DNA of 64,000 nt from Psococerastis gibbosa (lineage: Eukaryota > Arthropoda > Insecta > Psocodea > Psocidae). The notes under the pieces are model-generated. The model saw only the letters and a program-made list of their open reading frames with translations, did not search any database and was not told the origin of the DNA. The position numbers were made by a program, and so were the translations under genes. The stretch covers positions 4,774,001 to 4,838,000 of the forward strand of contig OZ020492.1 of the NCBI GenBank assembly GCA_963971405.1. Reading direction: 5' to 3'. Shown here piece by piece: positions 21,064 through 32,130 of the stretch; position 1 is the stretch's first letter, and each line of letters opens with the position of its first letter.

Positions 21064-21914
21064 AATAGGATAGGAAACCCCCATGTTTTCTCTTTCTTTC
21101 TTTCTTTCTTTTCTCAGTTTTTTTTCTAACATAAAATATTTTAAAATAAACAACATCCATACATTTAATTTGTAAATATTACCGTATTGCATTATACATT
21201 GCCTGTCCATTCTGGATATTGGGCATGTTCCATCAAAAAATCTAATGCTTTGAGATAGAGAAGGTCGTAAGGGCCGTAAAGATATACAAATGACAATTAT
21301 TTACCGTGTGCGTTCACACTTAGCGGTACTTTTCGAATGTAGAAAAAAGGCTTGCGTCGAAACTCGACTGAATTAGATTCACTGATTGATGATGAAATGA
21401 CTAAGAAAAGACGGCTTATTGAAAGATGCAAAGATGCGAGTGAGAAGATACAGGCAAAAATTGATTGTCAGATGTGAAAAAGTGAGGTAATACATATTCA
21501 GGCTTCATTAGCCATCGTTGAAAAAGAAATAAAAATGTAGGTAAGAAAAGTGCCAACCACACAGATCGATGCGACGGGATTATTTGTTTTGCCAGGGTTC
21601 TAACCCTACCTCCCCCCCCCCCGCTCCCCCCTTCACTCTGTGGGGGACAGTTACTCCTCTAATTGGGTATTTAACCCTTTTTGTACCAATTTCAATAGTA
21701 TTCTTAGCTTTAGTTTCTATGCTTTCTGCTTTCAACAAAATGAAGTGCATGAATCATTTTTTTCTCTCTTACGAGCACTTCACTAAATGATTTTGCTTCT
21801 CACTTAAATACAATGTTACTTCAAACTTTATCTGCATTTCTTTTTTCATTGTGTGTTCTTATGGCTGCATCCATAATGCACACTTGTTCTACTTTATGGT
21901 CGCCAACAGCAATC
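21064..21914. other. Unassigned sequence
   Basis: No recognised element. It holds a TTTC microsatellite at about 21092-21113 and a C tract near 21614-21623. Confidence 0.4.
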
Positions 21915-22107
21915 AGGGCCAGACTTAGGTTTGTGGTTGGGGGGGGGGGCGGTCAATGATGGTGTAGAATAATCATACAAAAGCGTAGTGGTACAATTTT
22001 TTTTCTTCTAAATTTCCTTCAAAAGTCCATTCTATCTAGTGTAAAGCTATTTCTCTGGGGGGGGGGGGGGCGACCGCCCCCACCGTCCTCCCCAAGGCTC
22101 CGTCCCT
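21915..22107. mobile_element. G-tract MITE-like element
   Basis: It opens CAGGGCCAGACTTAGG, and the right end, inverted, reads CAGGGACGGAGCCTTGGGG. Long G tracts lie just inside both ends (about 21939-21949 and 22059-22070). The layout is like the hAT-like element at 715, but the flanking octamers do not match, so the assignment is tentative. Confidence 0.4.
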
Positions 22108-22165
22108 GCTAGGACCTACTTGCCATGCGGGTCCCGGATCCATCTTTAAAGAACATTCATCAGAT

Positions 22166-22330
22166 ACAAACAATTCAATTAATGTATCCGCTTGACCTTT
22201 TCAGTTGCCTCACTAAGTATCCTAACAGGTATTGTACTGGTGTCAAGTTACGACAAGTCTTCGAACCAAGGCGTGTAGAGACTCGCACAAGTACAAGCAC
22301 GCTACCAACTTGCCACCGAAGCCGAGTTAA
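22166..22330 (-). mobile_element. SINE2
   Basis: Inverted copy: AATTAATGTATCCGCTTGAC (tail side), AAGTTACGACAAGTCTTCG, then ACTCGCACAAGTACAAGCAC and GCTACCAACTTGCCACCGAA (head). It is nearly full length. Confidence 0.7.
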
Positions 22331-22887
22331 AATTGTGGTTTCAGAGTCACGCGGACAATGCCACGGCACTTTTCAAATTTTCCGCTGTAATATTATGAAA
22401 ACTTTAATAGCTTAAAAAATGATATCATACGAAATGAAATTTTTAGTTTTTTATTTTATTTTAAATCATTTGAATTTCGTTAGAAATTCCGTCGCCGGTG
22501 GTGATGAGCCATTCGAAATGTCAACGCCACAACATACAGCGTTTTGTAAACCAAATCACTGCAGGAACGCAAATTATTGTGCACTTCATCAATACAGTAC
22601 TATATACGCCGCCGTTTGTAATGACCGTAACATTTTTATTGCGTTTCCTATTCGGGTAATGTTTACTCTTAATTTGACCGGCAGACACATTCGCTCAAAT
22701 ATTTGATAGTTTTGCTTTGAAAAAGCTTTCATTTTGACAGCAGACTGACCATGTGTGAATTTACAAGTTTTAATTCATGTTTCATTGGTGAACTAATTGA
22801 ATTCACCCAGGTTTCAAAATTCGACTGCACTACAATTAAAGAGCCTGGTGAAAAAAAGGCTTGTACATATCCTTGAATTTGTACTGT
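22331..22887. other. Unassigned sequence
   Basis: The interval lies between two oppositely oriented SINE2 copies. A 95-codon frame (22419-22706) begins with a hydrophobic stretch and contains cysteines in its middle, but has no recognisable family. Confidence 0.3.
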
Positions 22888-23048
22888 AGCGACTTCACTT
22901 CGGTGGCAAGGTGGTAGCATGCTTGTACTTGTGCGAGTTTCAACACACCTTGCGGTCGGAGGCGTGTTGTAACTCGACACAAGTACTTATCAGGTGACTT
23001 AGTTAGGTGATTGAAGAGGTTAGTCGGATACATTCATTAAATTGTTTT
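22888..23048 (+). mobile_element. SINE2
   Basis: Good copy: GCGACTTCACTTCGGTGGC, AAGGTGGTAGCATGCTTGTA, CTTGCGGTCGGAGGCGTGT, GATTGAAGAGGTTAGTCGG and ATACATTCATTAAATTGTTT. Confidence 0.75.
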
Positions 23049-23150
23049 ACAAAATTTTACAAAAAAGAACTTGTTTCTGACCCCCTAGTTGAGGGTAACA
23101 GAGAGTCTGATGATATATCCAGTCAAATTAAATAAAAGTAAAGTTGGACA

Positions 23151-23326
23151 AGGCCGTAGCCAAGGGGGGTTCATGGGGGTTCAACCCCCCCCCCCCCCGA
23201 AATGAAATGGCTTGCCACCATATAGAATCGGATTTTGAGAGGAAAAATAGAAACTACTATGTAATATCCAATGAGATTTCTGAAACACCCCCCCCCCCCG
23301 AAAAAATCCTGGCTACGGCCTTGGAT
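23151..23326. mobile_element. 175-bp MITE with AAGGCCGTAGCCA ends
   Basis: Left end AAGGCCGTAGCCAAGGGG and right end CTGGCTACGGCCTT are inverted repeats of about 13 bases. C tracts lie inside both ends. It resembles the CAGTGGCGTAGCCA elements (24.3, 36.0 and 57.4 kb) in end sequence and G/C tracts but is much shorter. I could not fix a target duplication. Confidence 0.55.
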
Positions 23327-23670
23327 TGATTTGGACATTTCGTTTCAATGAAATACCCACTCTTTGAAATCTCAAAGTAGAAAATTTTATTTAGGCATAA
23401 ATATGCAAGCAATACCTCGTAGCTAAAAAGGGTTAAAACGGTGAATGGCACGTTCGACCACAACAACTTTTTTCCAGTTTTGATAAACTCCCCTCTGCCT
23501 TTCACAAAAGCCCCACATAAATAGTGGAGAACGAAACTATTTTGGATGCCGTATGTCGTTTCAACCCTTCTATATGGAAGTTTTAATTTAACCGCAAACC
23601 TTTTTCACTCTTTTCATTTGATCATTACCCTTTTATGGCGTCTTTATACAGTTGAGTCTGGGCCCATATA

Positions 23671-23692
23671 TATATATATATATATTTTCAAA
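23671..23692. repeat. (TA)n microsatellite
   Basis: A run of about ten TA dinucleotides. Confidence 0.85.
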
Positions 23693-24277
23693 CCGTAGTC
23701 ACCATTGCGTTCATAAGAAATACACATTTTATTTATACACATTTAGGATTTAGGTATCATCTGGCGAGACCGAGGGTCCTGAAATCTTCCCTCACATACG
23801 TTTCAAGAGACATCCTCGGCCGTTATATAGGTCTTATGCCCTCCACCGTATAGTGCCTCACACATTTAATAAAATTAAAATTAAACCCAAGTGTTACATA
23901 GATTATTACTCATAGTCAAAATGATTTTTCTTTGCAGCGATTCAGCCGAAACCCCATTGAAATTGAAAAGGGGCAACACATGCTCTTTCTAATCTTATCA
24001 TAGGCCTACTCATAATAAGGTTGTGCGCTAACGGTTTTGAGGCAGTGCGCAAATAATCGCACGTAACATCAAAATTTCTTGGGCTGCCTTTGCATAACAC
24101 GCAGTTGAATGGGCCTGTGTATACCAAAGCAACTGTGATGCGACAGTGATTCAACGGTGACTGAGCAACGCAGGCAACTCAAGTCACGACATATTGTAAA
24201 CTCGGGTTGCCAGTTGCGCAGTTGCTCTTGTGAAGCGCAGAGTCGCAGACCGTATGTAAACATGACTGCTGAACAAG

Positions 24278-24898
24278 AGGTGTTTCATTTGGCGCTAGTA
24301 GAAAAAGAGGAAAGCCGTCCTCATGGACGTAGGCATCGTCTAATGAGGGGCTTGATCTCTATTTCCCCACCCGAGGGGTCGGGGGGCCGACGGGGAGCCC
24401 AGGGGGCTCCACCGGGGAAGGCTTTTTAAAAAGTATGCCTGAAATAGTGTAGTTTTACACATTTGTGCGTCTTGTAACCTATTCCAATAATGTTTAGGTT
24501 TTACAGCCGAAGAATAGGAGGCCTACTGCAAGAAAGGGGGAACCGGGGGTCTCCCCCGGCCCCGGGGAATTTTTTTGAAAAATAATAGGCCAAAAATAGT
24601 GGAATTTACGCACTTTGAAAGCAGTTATGTTCATATTTTACATGTGAAGAATATTACAGCTAACAAAGGGGGCCCGGGGGCTACCGAGGGGAGTATTTTT
24701 TTAAAGATAGTCCTGAAAAAGTTTGTCGCGAAAAAAAATTTTGACTTTGAAGACTTTACTAACAAAACTGGAAACAGGCGGACCCGGGTCTCCCCGGGGA
24801 ATTTTTTTTGAATAAATATCAGAAAAATTTGCTGTTTTGCTCAATTTGGGGGGGGGGGGGGTCCGGACCCAGCTGACCCCCCCTTGGATACGCCACTG
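24278..24898 (-). mobile_element. hAT-like MITE, CAGTGGCG type (truncated copy)
   Basis: Inverted relative to the copies at 36.0 and 57.4 kb. The end at 24898 reads, inverted, CAGTGGCGTATCCAAGGGGG. Shared internal blocks include TTACGCACTTTGAAAGCAGT, ATTTTACATGTGAAGAATAT and GTTTCATTTGGCGCTAGTAG. The other terminus is missing, and homology stops near 24278. A frame starting MTAEQEVFHLALVEKEE runs in here; it faintly recalls Harbinger-like N-termini but is part of the repeat and short. Confidence 0.7.
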
Positions 24899-26574
24899 AG
24901 TTCTAGGTGTCCTACCCATGGATGCGACCTTGTTTGCAATGTGCGGATTTTTCATAGCTACATCATTAAATGGAATGCAATTGTGAAAACAAACAACTGC
25001 GGGTAAAATTTTCACGGGCATTTTCCGGTCACTTCACTGGAAAGTAGAAAGAATTTTCCGGCTCAGTGACCTATGTGGAAAATTTATTCCATTACCAATT
25101 TCGCCGGCGCGTACTTCTTTCTTCAATATGTTTCAGCTAATAGAATGCTATCTGTGTTCCAATTACTTTAAGGGAATTGCTTCTTACAGTATTTGAGATG
25201 GAATTTTCCTGTAACCCAATTTCCTTGGAGAAAGAAAGATACCTGGCGTTAAGTGAACGCTTTGCCGTTAATCTTGAATGAGGTTTCCTTGGTTGAAGTT
25301 TTTAGCAGTGTAGGCTGTAAATAAAAGTTTGGAGAACATTTCCCACTAAACCATGGCTTTTTAATAGTATTAGTTTCGAGTAATTGCGGACAATCTCTTT
25401 CGCACCTAAAACATACTTGTTTACGAGGGGCGGTCCGTAATTCCGTAGCCTACCTCAATCCTCAATCATGTTTTCACCATTCGGTATTCTGATGTCGGGT
25501 TACGTCACTGCTGTTGAATTTGTCTAGCTCATTTCTGCATGAGGGACACTAAGTTTTCCTGCTCCGACGTCAGACAGCCTATAAGCAACTGAGGTATTAA
25601 ATATAGGAGCAGGTTCGGAAAATCAGAAGAAGAAGGCAGGTGAATGATAGTGTTTCTTTTTCAAATAAGTAATTTTTATAACTATTAAATTTAATTTACC
25701 TGCGTTTTCGGGTTTACTAGTAGGTAAGTCTTTATGATTAATATTGTATATATGAAGGAATTAAGTTCGGCATATGCAATATTGCAATATTACGATAAAG
25801 AGCCCTATTTTATTTGACTCACTAAGGGTGTGTTCTAGCCCGTTTGCCGTATTTCCTTAGCACAATAACAAAACATCGCATGTCCTTTTTTAACTGTTCA
25901 TGCCAAAAACCAACCATTATTAAATATAAGTAATTAATATTGTTGCCATTAGTGGCCTGCCCCTGTCAATCAATCATTTCAAACTTCAGACGGGTTTTTA
26001 CAAATATAATGCCTACAGAGCCATAGACATGGGGGAGGAGCAGGGGGAAATTGACCCCCTCCCCGAAATGAATGCTATAATGTGTGAAACAGCGAAGGCA
26101 CTCAACTAACCGCCATTATGGGGAAATTTTTAAAAATATTTTCATTACAAGAAACTGCAGTGAAATTTCCACAGCCGCAAAGTTATGACAGTGGTCAGAA
26201 ATTGCGAGCTTTCGAATGAAATTAACATCTTCTCATTTGAGATAATATTACTTCGGCAGAACCGATAAAGTGCATTAAAACCGATTTTATAGAATTGCTG
26301 TAGATCAGTTGGGAAAATAGACGGCTTGAATTTTGTTAGTGAATTTTTCATCTGATCACCTTCATTTCTTTGGGGGCTGTGGAACGAGAAATTAATTAAG
26401 ATGTGCCACGCGTCGGCTTGAGGGGGCACAGATTATAATCTAGGTTCCCCAATTTTTTTTTCGATAAATACACGGATTTTCTATCTGTCTCTCTATCTAT
26501 TAAATAAATTTCGTCAAAAATACACGATCTTTCTTGTAAAAAAATATTTTAAAATCTGAATAAATAAATAAATA
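24899..26574. other. Unassigned sequence
   Basis: About 1.7 kb without a recognised family, apart from a small G/C-tract patch at 26030-26065 like the interior of the MITEs. A 94-codon minus frame at 26145-26429 has no motif. An AATA repeat ends the interval. Confidence 0.4.
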
Positions 26575-26787
26575 AATAAATATTGACTTTTTTGTTCTAT
26601 TACTAAGCGAACCTAGCGGAGTTAGGACTATAAAGCCCTCTCTTACACTCAACTAGGAAGGCCCGGAGCCGCCTGCTTTACATGCCCTCCGAAGCATGGC
26701 CATAAAATGTAGCAAGTGTGAGACTGGATCCAACAACCTTTCGGGTGAAAGTCGGAGTCTGCACTACAACTCCACGTGTCCTGACAT
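26575..26787 (-). mobile_element. SINE1, full-length
   Basis: Inverted full copy: AACCTAGCGGAGTTAGGACT and ATAAAGCCCTCTC (3' hairpin), CCGCCTGCTTTACATGCCCT, AACAACCTTTCGGGTGAAAG (anticodon region), and CACTACAACTCCACGTGTCC (5' end). Confidence 0.8.
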
Positions 26788-27941
26788 CTCTTATGTAACT
26801 CTTAAAAACCAAATTTTTGGATCAACTACCCACCGAAACAAAATCCTGGGTACTTTTCTGAATGCCAGAACATGAGACCGTGCATGTGAAAATTTTCATT
26901 TATGAGAATCAAATACCAATGGCAGTTTTTTTTTTTTTTTGAAATCTCGGCCGCGAAAGTTATGAAAATGCTGCTGTTAACTCCTTTTATTACAATTTAC
27001 GTGCATCCCGCTAGCTATAAAAAGTACTTTGTTGCATTTCACCTTTGTTTGGCTACCTTTGAAATTCATATATTTTGTTTCGTTTTGTTCGTATATTACA
27101 ATGGTTCTGCCAACATGTGTTAACTTGTACCCGTGTATTTCTTCTAAAACAAATTTTTATTTTTTAATACTATATCTATGAATGCAAAACAGGCAGCTCT
27201 GGTAATTATTACTGCATTACTTCGCTGAGTAAAATGAATTTTTATTATCATTTCGAACCGGCTTTTACATTATTACAATTTAATACTGGAAAATCGTTCA
27301 TTTTGCACGCTAAGCTGCTGTAACGTTTGCAATGAGTTGAATTGTAGTGGAGAGATTAAACTCTACATTTTAACCATTCTAATACTATCTAATTACCCTG
27401 TAAATCTAGTTTATTAGTTACCATAACTTCAACTTATGCGATATTGCATTAATGAAGCATTTATCCTATTATTGACACAATTCTCTCTGCTATCAATTAT
27501 TTATTTATTTTAAAATTAACCGATAATATGGCTCACCTATTGGTTTAAGGGTGATTTCCACGATCACTTGAAAAGTCACGGTTACGATTTCTGGGCGGCA
27601 CCGCCATGCATGGTGATACCTTCCATGTTAGGACCGTGCCTTTATGCCATAGAATAGTATCATTATTTTTTTTTTAAAGTTTGATGGGCAATATATTCCA
27701 GTGATATTAGAACAGCAATCGGCTCATGGTTAGGCCAAGCTAGTTCTCGGTTCTAACAAAAAAATTAGTAGAAGCTTGTATAAAACCTCAAAAAGTCCTT
27801 TTATAGCCGGGGGTGGTATTTCTTATAAGGCCAGTAACAACGAAGCTTTGGTTGGGCAGAATCAATCTTCTTTAAGAGGAAGCTGACCGTTGACATTGGC
27901 CTCCCCTGAATTACCCCTAAATCTGTCACTTTATTTATTTA
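26788..27941. other. Unassigned sequence
   Basis: AT-rich, no recognised family. A T tract lies at 26924-26940 and short ATTT runs near 27497. Confidence 0.4.
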
Positions 27942-28110
27942 AGCGTAGTGGTACGGAGTCCCACTCTGGCTACATTTTCTGGCCATGCTTCGGAGGGCAT
28001 GTAAAGCAGGTGGTCCCGGGTCATCCTAGTTGAGTATAAGAGTGGGCTTTATAGCCCTAACTCCGCCAGGTTGGCTTAGCAATAGAAACAATAAAAAGTC
28101 CTTATTTATT
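27942..28110 (+). mobile_element. SINE1 with deleted head
   Basis: The 5' end GCGTAGTGGTACGGAGTC is joined directly to CTGGCTACATTTTCTGGCC, so most of the anticodon arm and box B are gone. The rest is well preserved: GGGCTTTATAGCCCTAACTC, GGTTGGCTTAGCAATAG, CAATAAAAAGTCCTTATTTA. The deletion removes the presumed internal promoter. Confidence 0.8.
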
Positions 28111-28686
28111 TTATTTTTATTTATTTATTTTAATTAAATATTTGGTCAATTCAAGTTGCAGAAGACTATTTCATACAAACGCTCATAGAGTACTTTTATT
28201 TTTTTTTAATTTTCTATTTTTTTATTTTCGGCCCCGTATGAATTTAACTGAAAAGTTGCTGAAATAAAAAAAAAATCCTACAGTACAATATATACATATA
28301 AAAATATATAACAGCGGAACCTTTCTCTCAAAGCTTTCCAAAAATCCAAATTTATGTATGTTTTAGGTGTTAAGTATAGTAACAAAATCAAATAAGTTGC
28401 TTTCCCAACCAAAGTTTTGGTTTTGAATAAAAAATTATTTTTTTATGAAGCTATGGATAATTCATGTATTGGGGATACATTGCAAACCCTGCCATTATTA
28501 CTGTGTTTTAATATATTGGTCTGCCCGTTCTAGACTATGCAATTGTCCCATCTATCAACTCAGTGCTTTGGAATAGGGAAAGTCGAGGCAACCGAAATTT
28601 AACTCTTAAATAATTATAAACCATGGAAATGGAACTATACTCGTATCATTTATCTCAGTTCCTACTTCCTAGTTCCTATACTATTA
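28111..28686. repeat. AT-rich sequence with a Q-repeat scrap
   Basis: The block CAAGTTGCAGAAGACTATTT at about 28154 recurs in the foldback at 35.5 kb (AAGTTGCAGAAGACTACTTC) and more weakly near 55.5 kb. The rest is low-complexity A/T. Confidence 0.35.
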
Positions 28687-28778
28687 TTAATAATGCAACA
28701 TGTGCGTGACTTGTTGAACACTGATCGTCGTGTTAAGTGTTCGTTTGATTTCCGATAAATTAAACATCACTAAAACCT

Positions 28779-28976
28779 TCAACAGACAACAGTAGTGGAG
28801 GTTGATGGCCGTCCAGCGCGAGGCTCGTCGTTGGCGTCTTCCCGACCTTCTGCGAAGGCCTTGTGCCACCGGAAAATTTGCCTACCCGAAAGGCAATCTT
28901 CATCGAAAGCCTTTTTCAACGTTATAAAGGTTTCCGCAGCACTCTTCTCCAGTTTTACACAAAACTTGATCGCCAT
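28779..28976 (-). pseudogene. mariner transposase N-terminal fragment
   Basis: Sixty-five codons from ATG at 28976 to a stop encode the paired-like HTH region that binds the transposon ends. The GREDANDEPRAGRPSTS linker is the family hallmark. A normal mariner transposase has about 345 residues, so less than a fifth remains. The start matches the family's usual position shortly before KFC. Confidence 0.8.
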
Positions 28977-29129
28977 CCGTTACTCAAGCGAATGCTTTTT
29001 TTCTTCTTGCACCGGGTACTGTACCGACTCACATGGAACAACTGATGTGAGCAATACAACGATCGGTAGCCGGCTGACGCTTGTTGGAACTTGTTGCCTT
29101 GTAAGGCCAGCGTCACGCACAGCCAAGTG

Positions 29130-29382
29130 TGAGCGACTGGATCCTATACTACAAGGTTTCGCCTACCTTAGAAAACTCCCGATTGAACTGAGAGCGGCGA
29201 GAAATGCTTCTAACTTCCCTAAAATGCTTAGAAACCATCTCTTAGAGAAAGCTTTCTACACTGTCACTGAGGCACTTGCACAATGACCATGACAGAACTA
29301 CCTGATTTTGACGGCACTGACCATTTTATCTTATACTTTACCTGTATTGTATAATTTAAAGGAAATATATATTGTATTGTAT
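29130..29382 (+). mobile_element. LINE-E 3' end (copy 2), nested in mariner
   Basis: Codons for RKLPIELRAARNASNFPKML and a C-terminal EKAFYTVTEALAQ end at a TGA (29284-29286). The 3' UTR ends in repeated TTGTA. Mariner sequence resumes at about 29383. The left boundary is approximate, and the target duplication could not be read. Confidence 0.75.
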
Positions 29383-29689
29383 CCCCCACCACAATCTGAG
29401 CCAGTAAAGTGCGCGCTTGTGCGTACAGTCTCCGTAAAAAAAATTCACTGATATTACTTTCCGGACAAACCCTGTAATTAGATAAAAAATATTTCGTGTA
29501 TTTTCACATCGTTTTGCATGGGCATTATGTCAAAAACTGTGCCCAATCAAGGCGGACTGCCAGAGTGTGTGAGGGTGGCACATCAGTATACTTGTACATG
29601 TAAAATATAAAAGTAAATTCGCATAATCTTCATTTGATCTCTCTAAGATCATTATTAATGGAGATAAATAAATAAATAATTAATATATG

Positions 29690-29962
29690 GTTAGGGCAGC
29701 TAGTTCACTCAGTAGCTTTAAGGAAATTATTAAACAATATATCTTAGATAACGCTTGAGAATCTCTCCGGTTTTATAATGGTGACGACAATGGATCCCCT
29801 TTCCCCCCTTCTTCTCTTGTTTCTTCTCTATTTAATTTTAAGCATCTATATATTAATACAATATGTTTGTTTTTAAGGTTAGCATGAAAAAAAGACTTTA
29901 TAGCCTTATTGTTCGCCTTTTGTTATGTTTTTATTCAATAAAGTCGAATTCAATTCAAATAT
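29690..29962 (+). mobile_element. LINE-F 3' end (copy 2) with C-terminal codons
   Basis: The frame AASSLSSFKEIIKQYILDNA followed by a stop (29754-29756) matches the final SL-SFK--LK-YLL-- motif of CR1/jockey-like LINEs. The 3' UTR contains TTAAGGTTAGCATGAAAAA, GACTTTATAGCC and ATTCAATAAAGTCGAATTC, shared with the minus-strand copy at 14.3 kb. It is 5'-truncated. Confidence 0.65.
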
Positions 29963-29984
29963 ATAAATGTATTGTGTTTCTTCA

Positions 29985-30100
29985 ATATTACATATACAGT
30001 GAGAATATAATGAAATAGGGGTGGCCCAAAGGATTTCTCCCGTGCTGGGCCCCCCTTAATAGTAATAACTTATTTAATAATATATACAGTATATAATTAT
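29985..30100 (-). mobile_element. LINE 3' end with CCCGTGCTGGG hairpin
   Basis: GTGGCCCAAAGGATTTCTCC is followed by CGTGCTGGGCCCCCC. GGCCCA and TGGGCC can pair as a 6-bp stem. The CCCGTGCTGGG core matches the LINE 3' end at 19.07 kb and, roughly, 34.78 kb. Orientation is inferred from those. Confidence 0.45.
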
Positions 30101-31106
30101 AGATGTATACTTAATTTAGACTAAAGCTAAAACTAAACTAAAACTATATTAATACTAATTAATTTTATGTAGACTCTAAATAACATCACTAAGTAAGTAA
30201 GGAATTGTATTTCATTTTATACGAATTTATAGACTGCTAAAATATGTTTTAATGTTTTTTATTAACACATTATACCTATAAATTTATTATTTTATAAAAA
30301 TAAATAAACTGTTGGAAAAACATTGAGTCGGAAGAAAAATAGTTTCGAATATTACTGGAGTGCTGTGTGTGTATTGTATAATAATAATAATAATGATACT
30401 GTAGTACCATATTTATAGCTTTCGATGTATCGTGACAGCGATTGTTTTTATTTTCAATCGTGCATAACGTGTTTCATCTATTTAATTTTCATTAATGTAA
30501 ATTGATTTTATTTCAGGTAAGTCTCTGACTATTCATTATCTGGAGTGAACACGTTCATGGTTTTGGCTTTGGAGTACTGACATAAGTAAGTTTAATTTTA
30601 AAATGAACACCACAATCAGGATTTTACAAGAGAATGGTGGGGGGGGGGGGCGGAAATTCATTAGTAATACGCCTTTAATGATTCCTTTCATTGGTGATTG
30701 GCAGTCTACTTAAGGTCCGAAACAGCTGATAGTGTCCATATTAGTTTATTTGCGACAAAAGGTAAGCTAGCGCCTATTCGTCAAATAACGTTTATGCCCC
30801 CAGAGTCACTGAAATACAGGGCAACATTCCGCGACACATCCCATAGGCAAATCGAATCCTGCTGAGTTTGCAACCATGCCTACCGCTGTATCGCAATTAG
30901 TCAGCAATGACCTATAGAGGCACGGACCACCCCTCCTTCGCACGCCAGCCTATAACTTAATCACCCCCCAATCACCCCATTTAATGAAATGGAAGGAAAA
31001 CCTGATGTATATATTGTAAATATTACCATTGTAAAAGTGTTATTTCCATTTAATTTTGAGCCGTCTATTGCTGAAAGCATTAGAATTTACGTCTATATTT
31101 TACCCC
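30101..31106. other. Unassigned AT-rich sequence
   Basis: About 1 kb with no recognised family. It contains an ATA/AAT run near 30379-30396 and a G tract at about 30637-30650. Confidence 0.4.
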
Positions 31107-31109
31107 TTA

Positions 31110-31592
31110 GGCGGGTATTCCACATACGTACATCGTCAATAAAAATTATGAAATTGAAGAACAATTCAATTTTTCATTGATGGCGGCCATTCCACATGTT
31201 TTTTGAAAAATTGACAATTTTCTATTGAAACGTGTGCGCCAAATTTTTGAAATTTGTTTGCATTTGTTTTTTGAAATTTTGTTTGTATTTGTTTTCTTCG
31301 TACACTTATTATTTTTTATAAAACCTAATAATAGTAGGAGATCCGAAGTAAGATCGACCTTCACCGATGTGTTTAATGGATGAAAACTGTTTTTAAAAAA
31401 AATCAATTAAAATAATTGTACTTGACACACTTGACATATCCCATGACGCCATTTTTTAATTTTAGTTTGTTTGTGATTTTACTCTATGATCAATTGATCA
31501 TTGATCAATTTTAACAATGGCATAGAGTAAAATTGAAATGTCCTTCAATTTCATAATTTTCATTGACGATGTACGTATGTGGAATACCCGCC
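31110..31592. mobile_element. TTA-MITE, second subfamily
   Basis: A 483-bp foldback flanked by TTA on both sides (31107-31109 and 31593-31595). The ends are inverted repeats of about 50 bases: GGCGGGTATTCCACATACGT, then ACATCGTCAATAAAAATTAT, with one difference between the arms. The terminal sequence differs from the 384-bp family, but the core holds the same blocks: CATATCCCATGACGCCATTT, GTTTGTGATTTTACT and TGATCATTGATCAATTTTAA. No ORF of substance is present. Confidence 0.85.
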
Positions 31593-31925
31593 TTATAAAT
31601 AATTGTGACACCCATCTCAATTAGTCCTCTAAATCAATTGGCCAGACTTCAACAAGAAAGTTTCTTCGAAATATACATAACACTCGCCTTTGCCAAATAA
31701 TACCAAGATCTTACCCTTGTCACCATTCATCGATCATTTTGGCCTTTTGAGGGGGGGGGGGGCGTTTGAGGCACTCAAAATTGCCTGAAAAAAAAGAACC
31801 CTTCTTCCCAAACATCCCGGCTGTTAATAAATTGATAATGGAGATTGGAGAGACATAATAAACACAGTATTTGCTAGCCCAAACCTTTTAGAAAATAATT
31901 TACAAAGTCAGTTCTGGATTAAATA

Positions 31926-32130
31926 ACGACTTTCTTTGTTCTATTACTACGCCAACCTAGCGGAGTTAGGGCTATAAAACCCTCTCTTATACACTGAACT
32001 AGGAAAACCCGTGACCGCCTGCTTTACATGCCCTCCGCAGCATGGCCAGAAAATGTAGGAAGTGTAGGATACGAACCAACAACCTTTCGGGTGAAAGTCG
32101 GAGTCCGTATTACTACTCTACATGTCCCGA
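31926..32130 (-). mobile_element. SINE1, full-length
   Basis: Inverted full copy: ACTACGCCAACCTAGCGG, GGGCTATAAAACCCTCTC, CGCCTGCTTTACATGCCCTC, CAACCTTTCGGGTGAAAGTC and ACTACTCTACATGTCCCGAT. Box B in this copy is GATACGAACC (inverted GGTTCGTATC). Confidence 0.8.

Larger units (their letters stand above)
28687..29474 (-). mobile_element. mariner-like transposon, 5' part, broken
   Basis: The 5' inverted repeat lies at the right end: inverted, it reads CAGGGTTTGTCCGGAAAGTA immediately inside a TA. The transposase start is at 28976. The first 62 residues are a mariner HTH_48 DNA-binding domain: KFCVKLEKSAAETFITLKKA, then GRQIFRWHKAFAEGREDAND and EPRAGRPSTSTT. A stop and frameshift follow at about 28779, after which a distorted NLSEIKRTLNTTISVQQVTH is read in another frame. 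The catalytic DD34D domain and the 3' repeat are absent. A LINE-E tail is inserted between the inverted repeat and the start codon. The element is defective. Confidence 0.85.

Noticed and set aside
24575-24811. Conserved-looking short frame shared at 24.6, 36.1 and 57.4 kb
   Set aside because: It is translated MITE interior. Frames differ between copies, and no domain is visible.
28795-29286. 163-codon plus-strand frame as one protein
   Set aside because: Its first two thirds are antisense to the mariner transposase and 5' UTR; only the last about 45 codons are the real LINE-E C-terminus.
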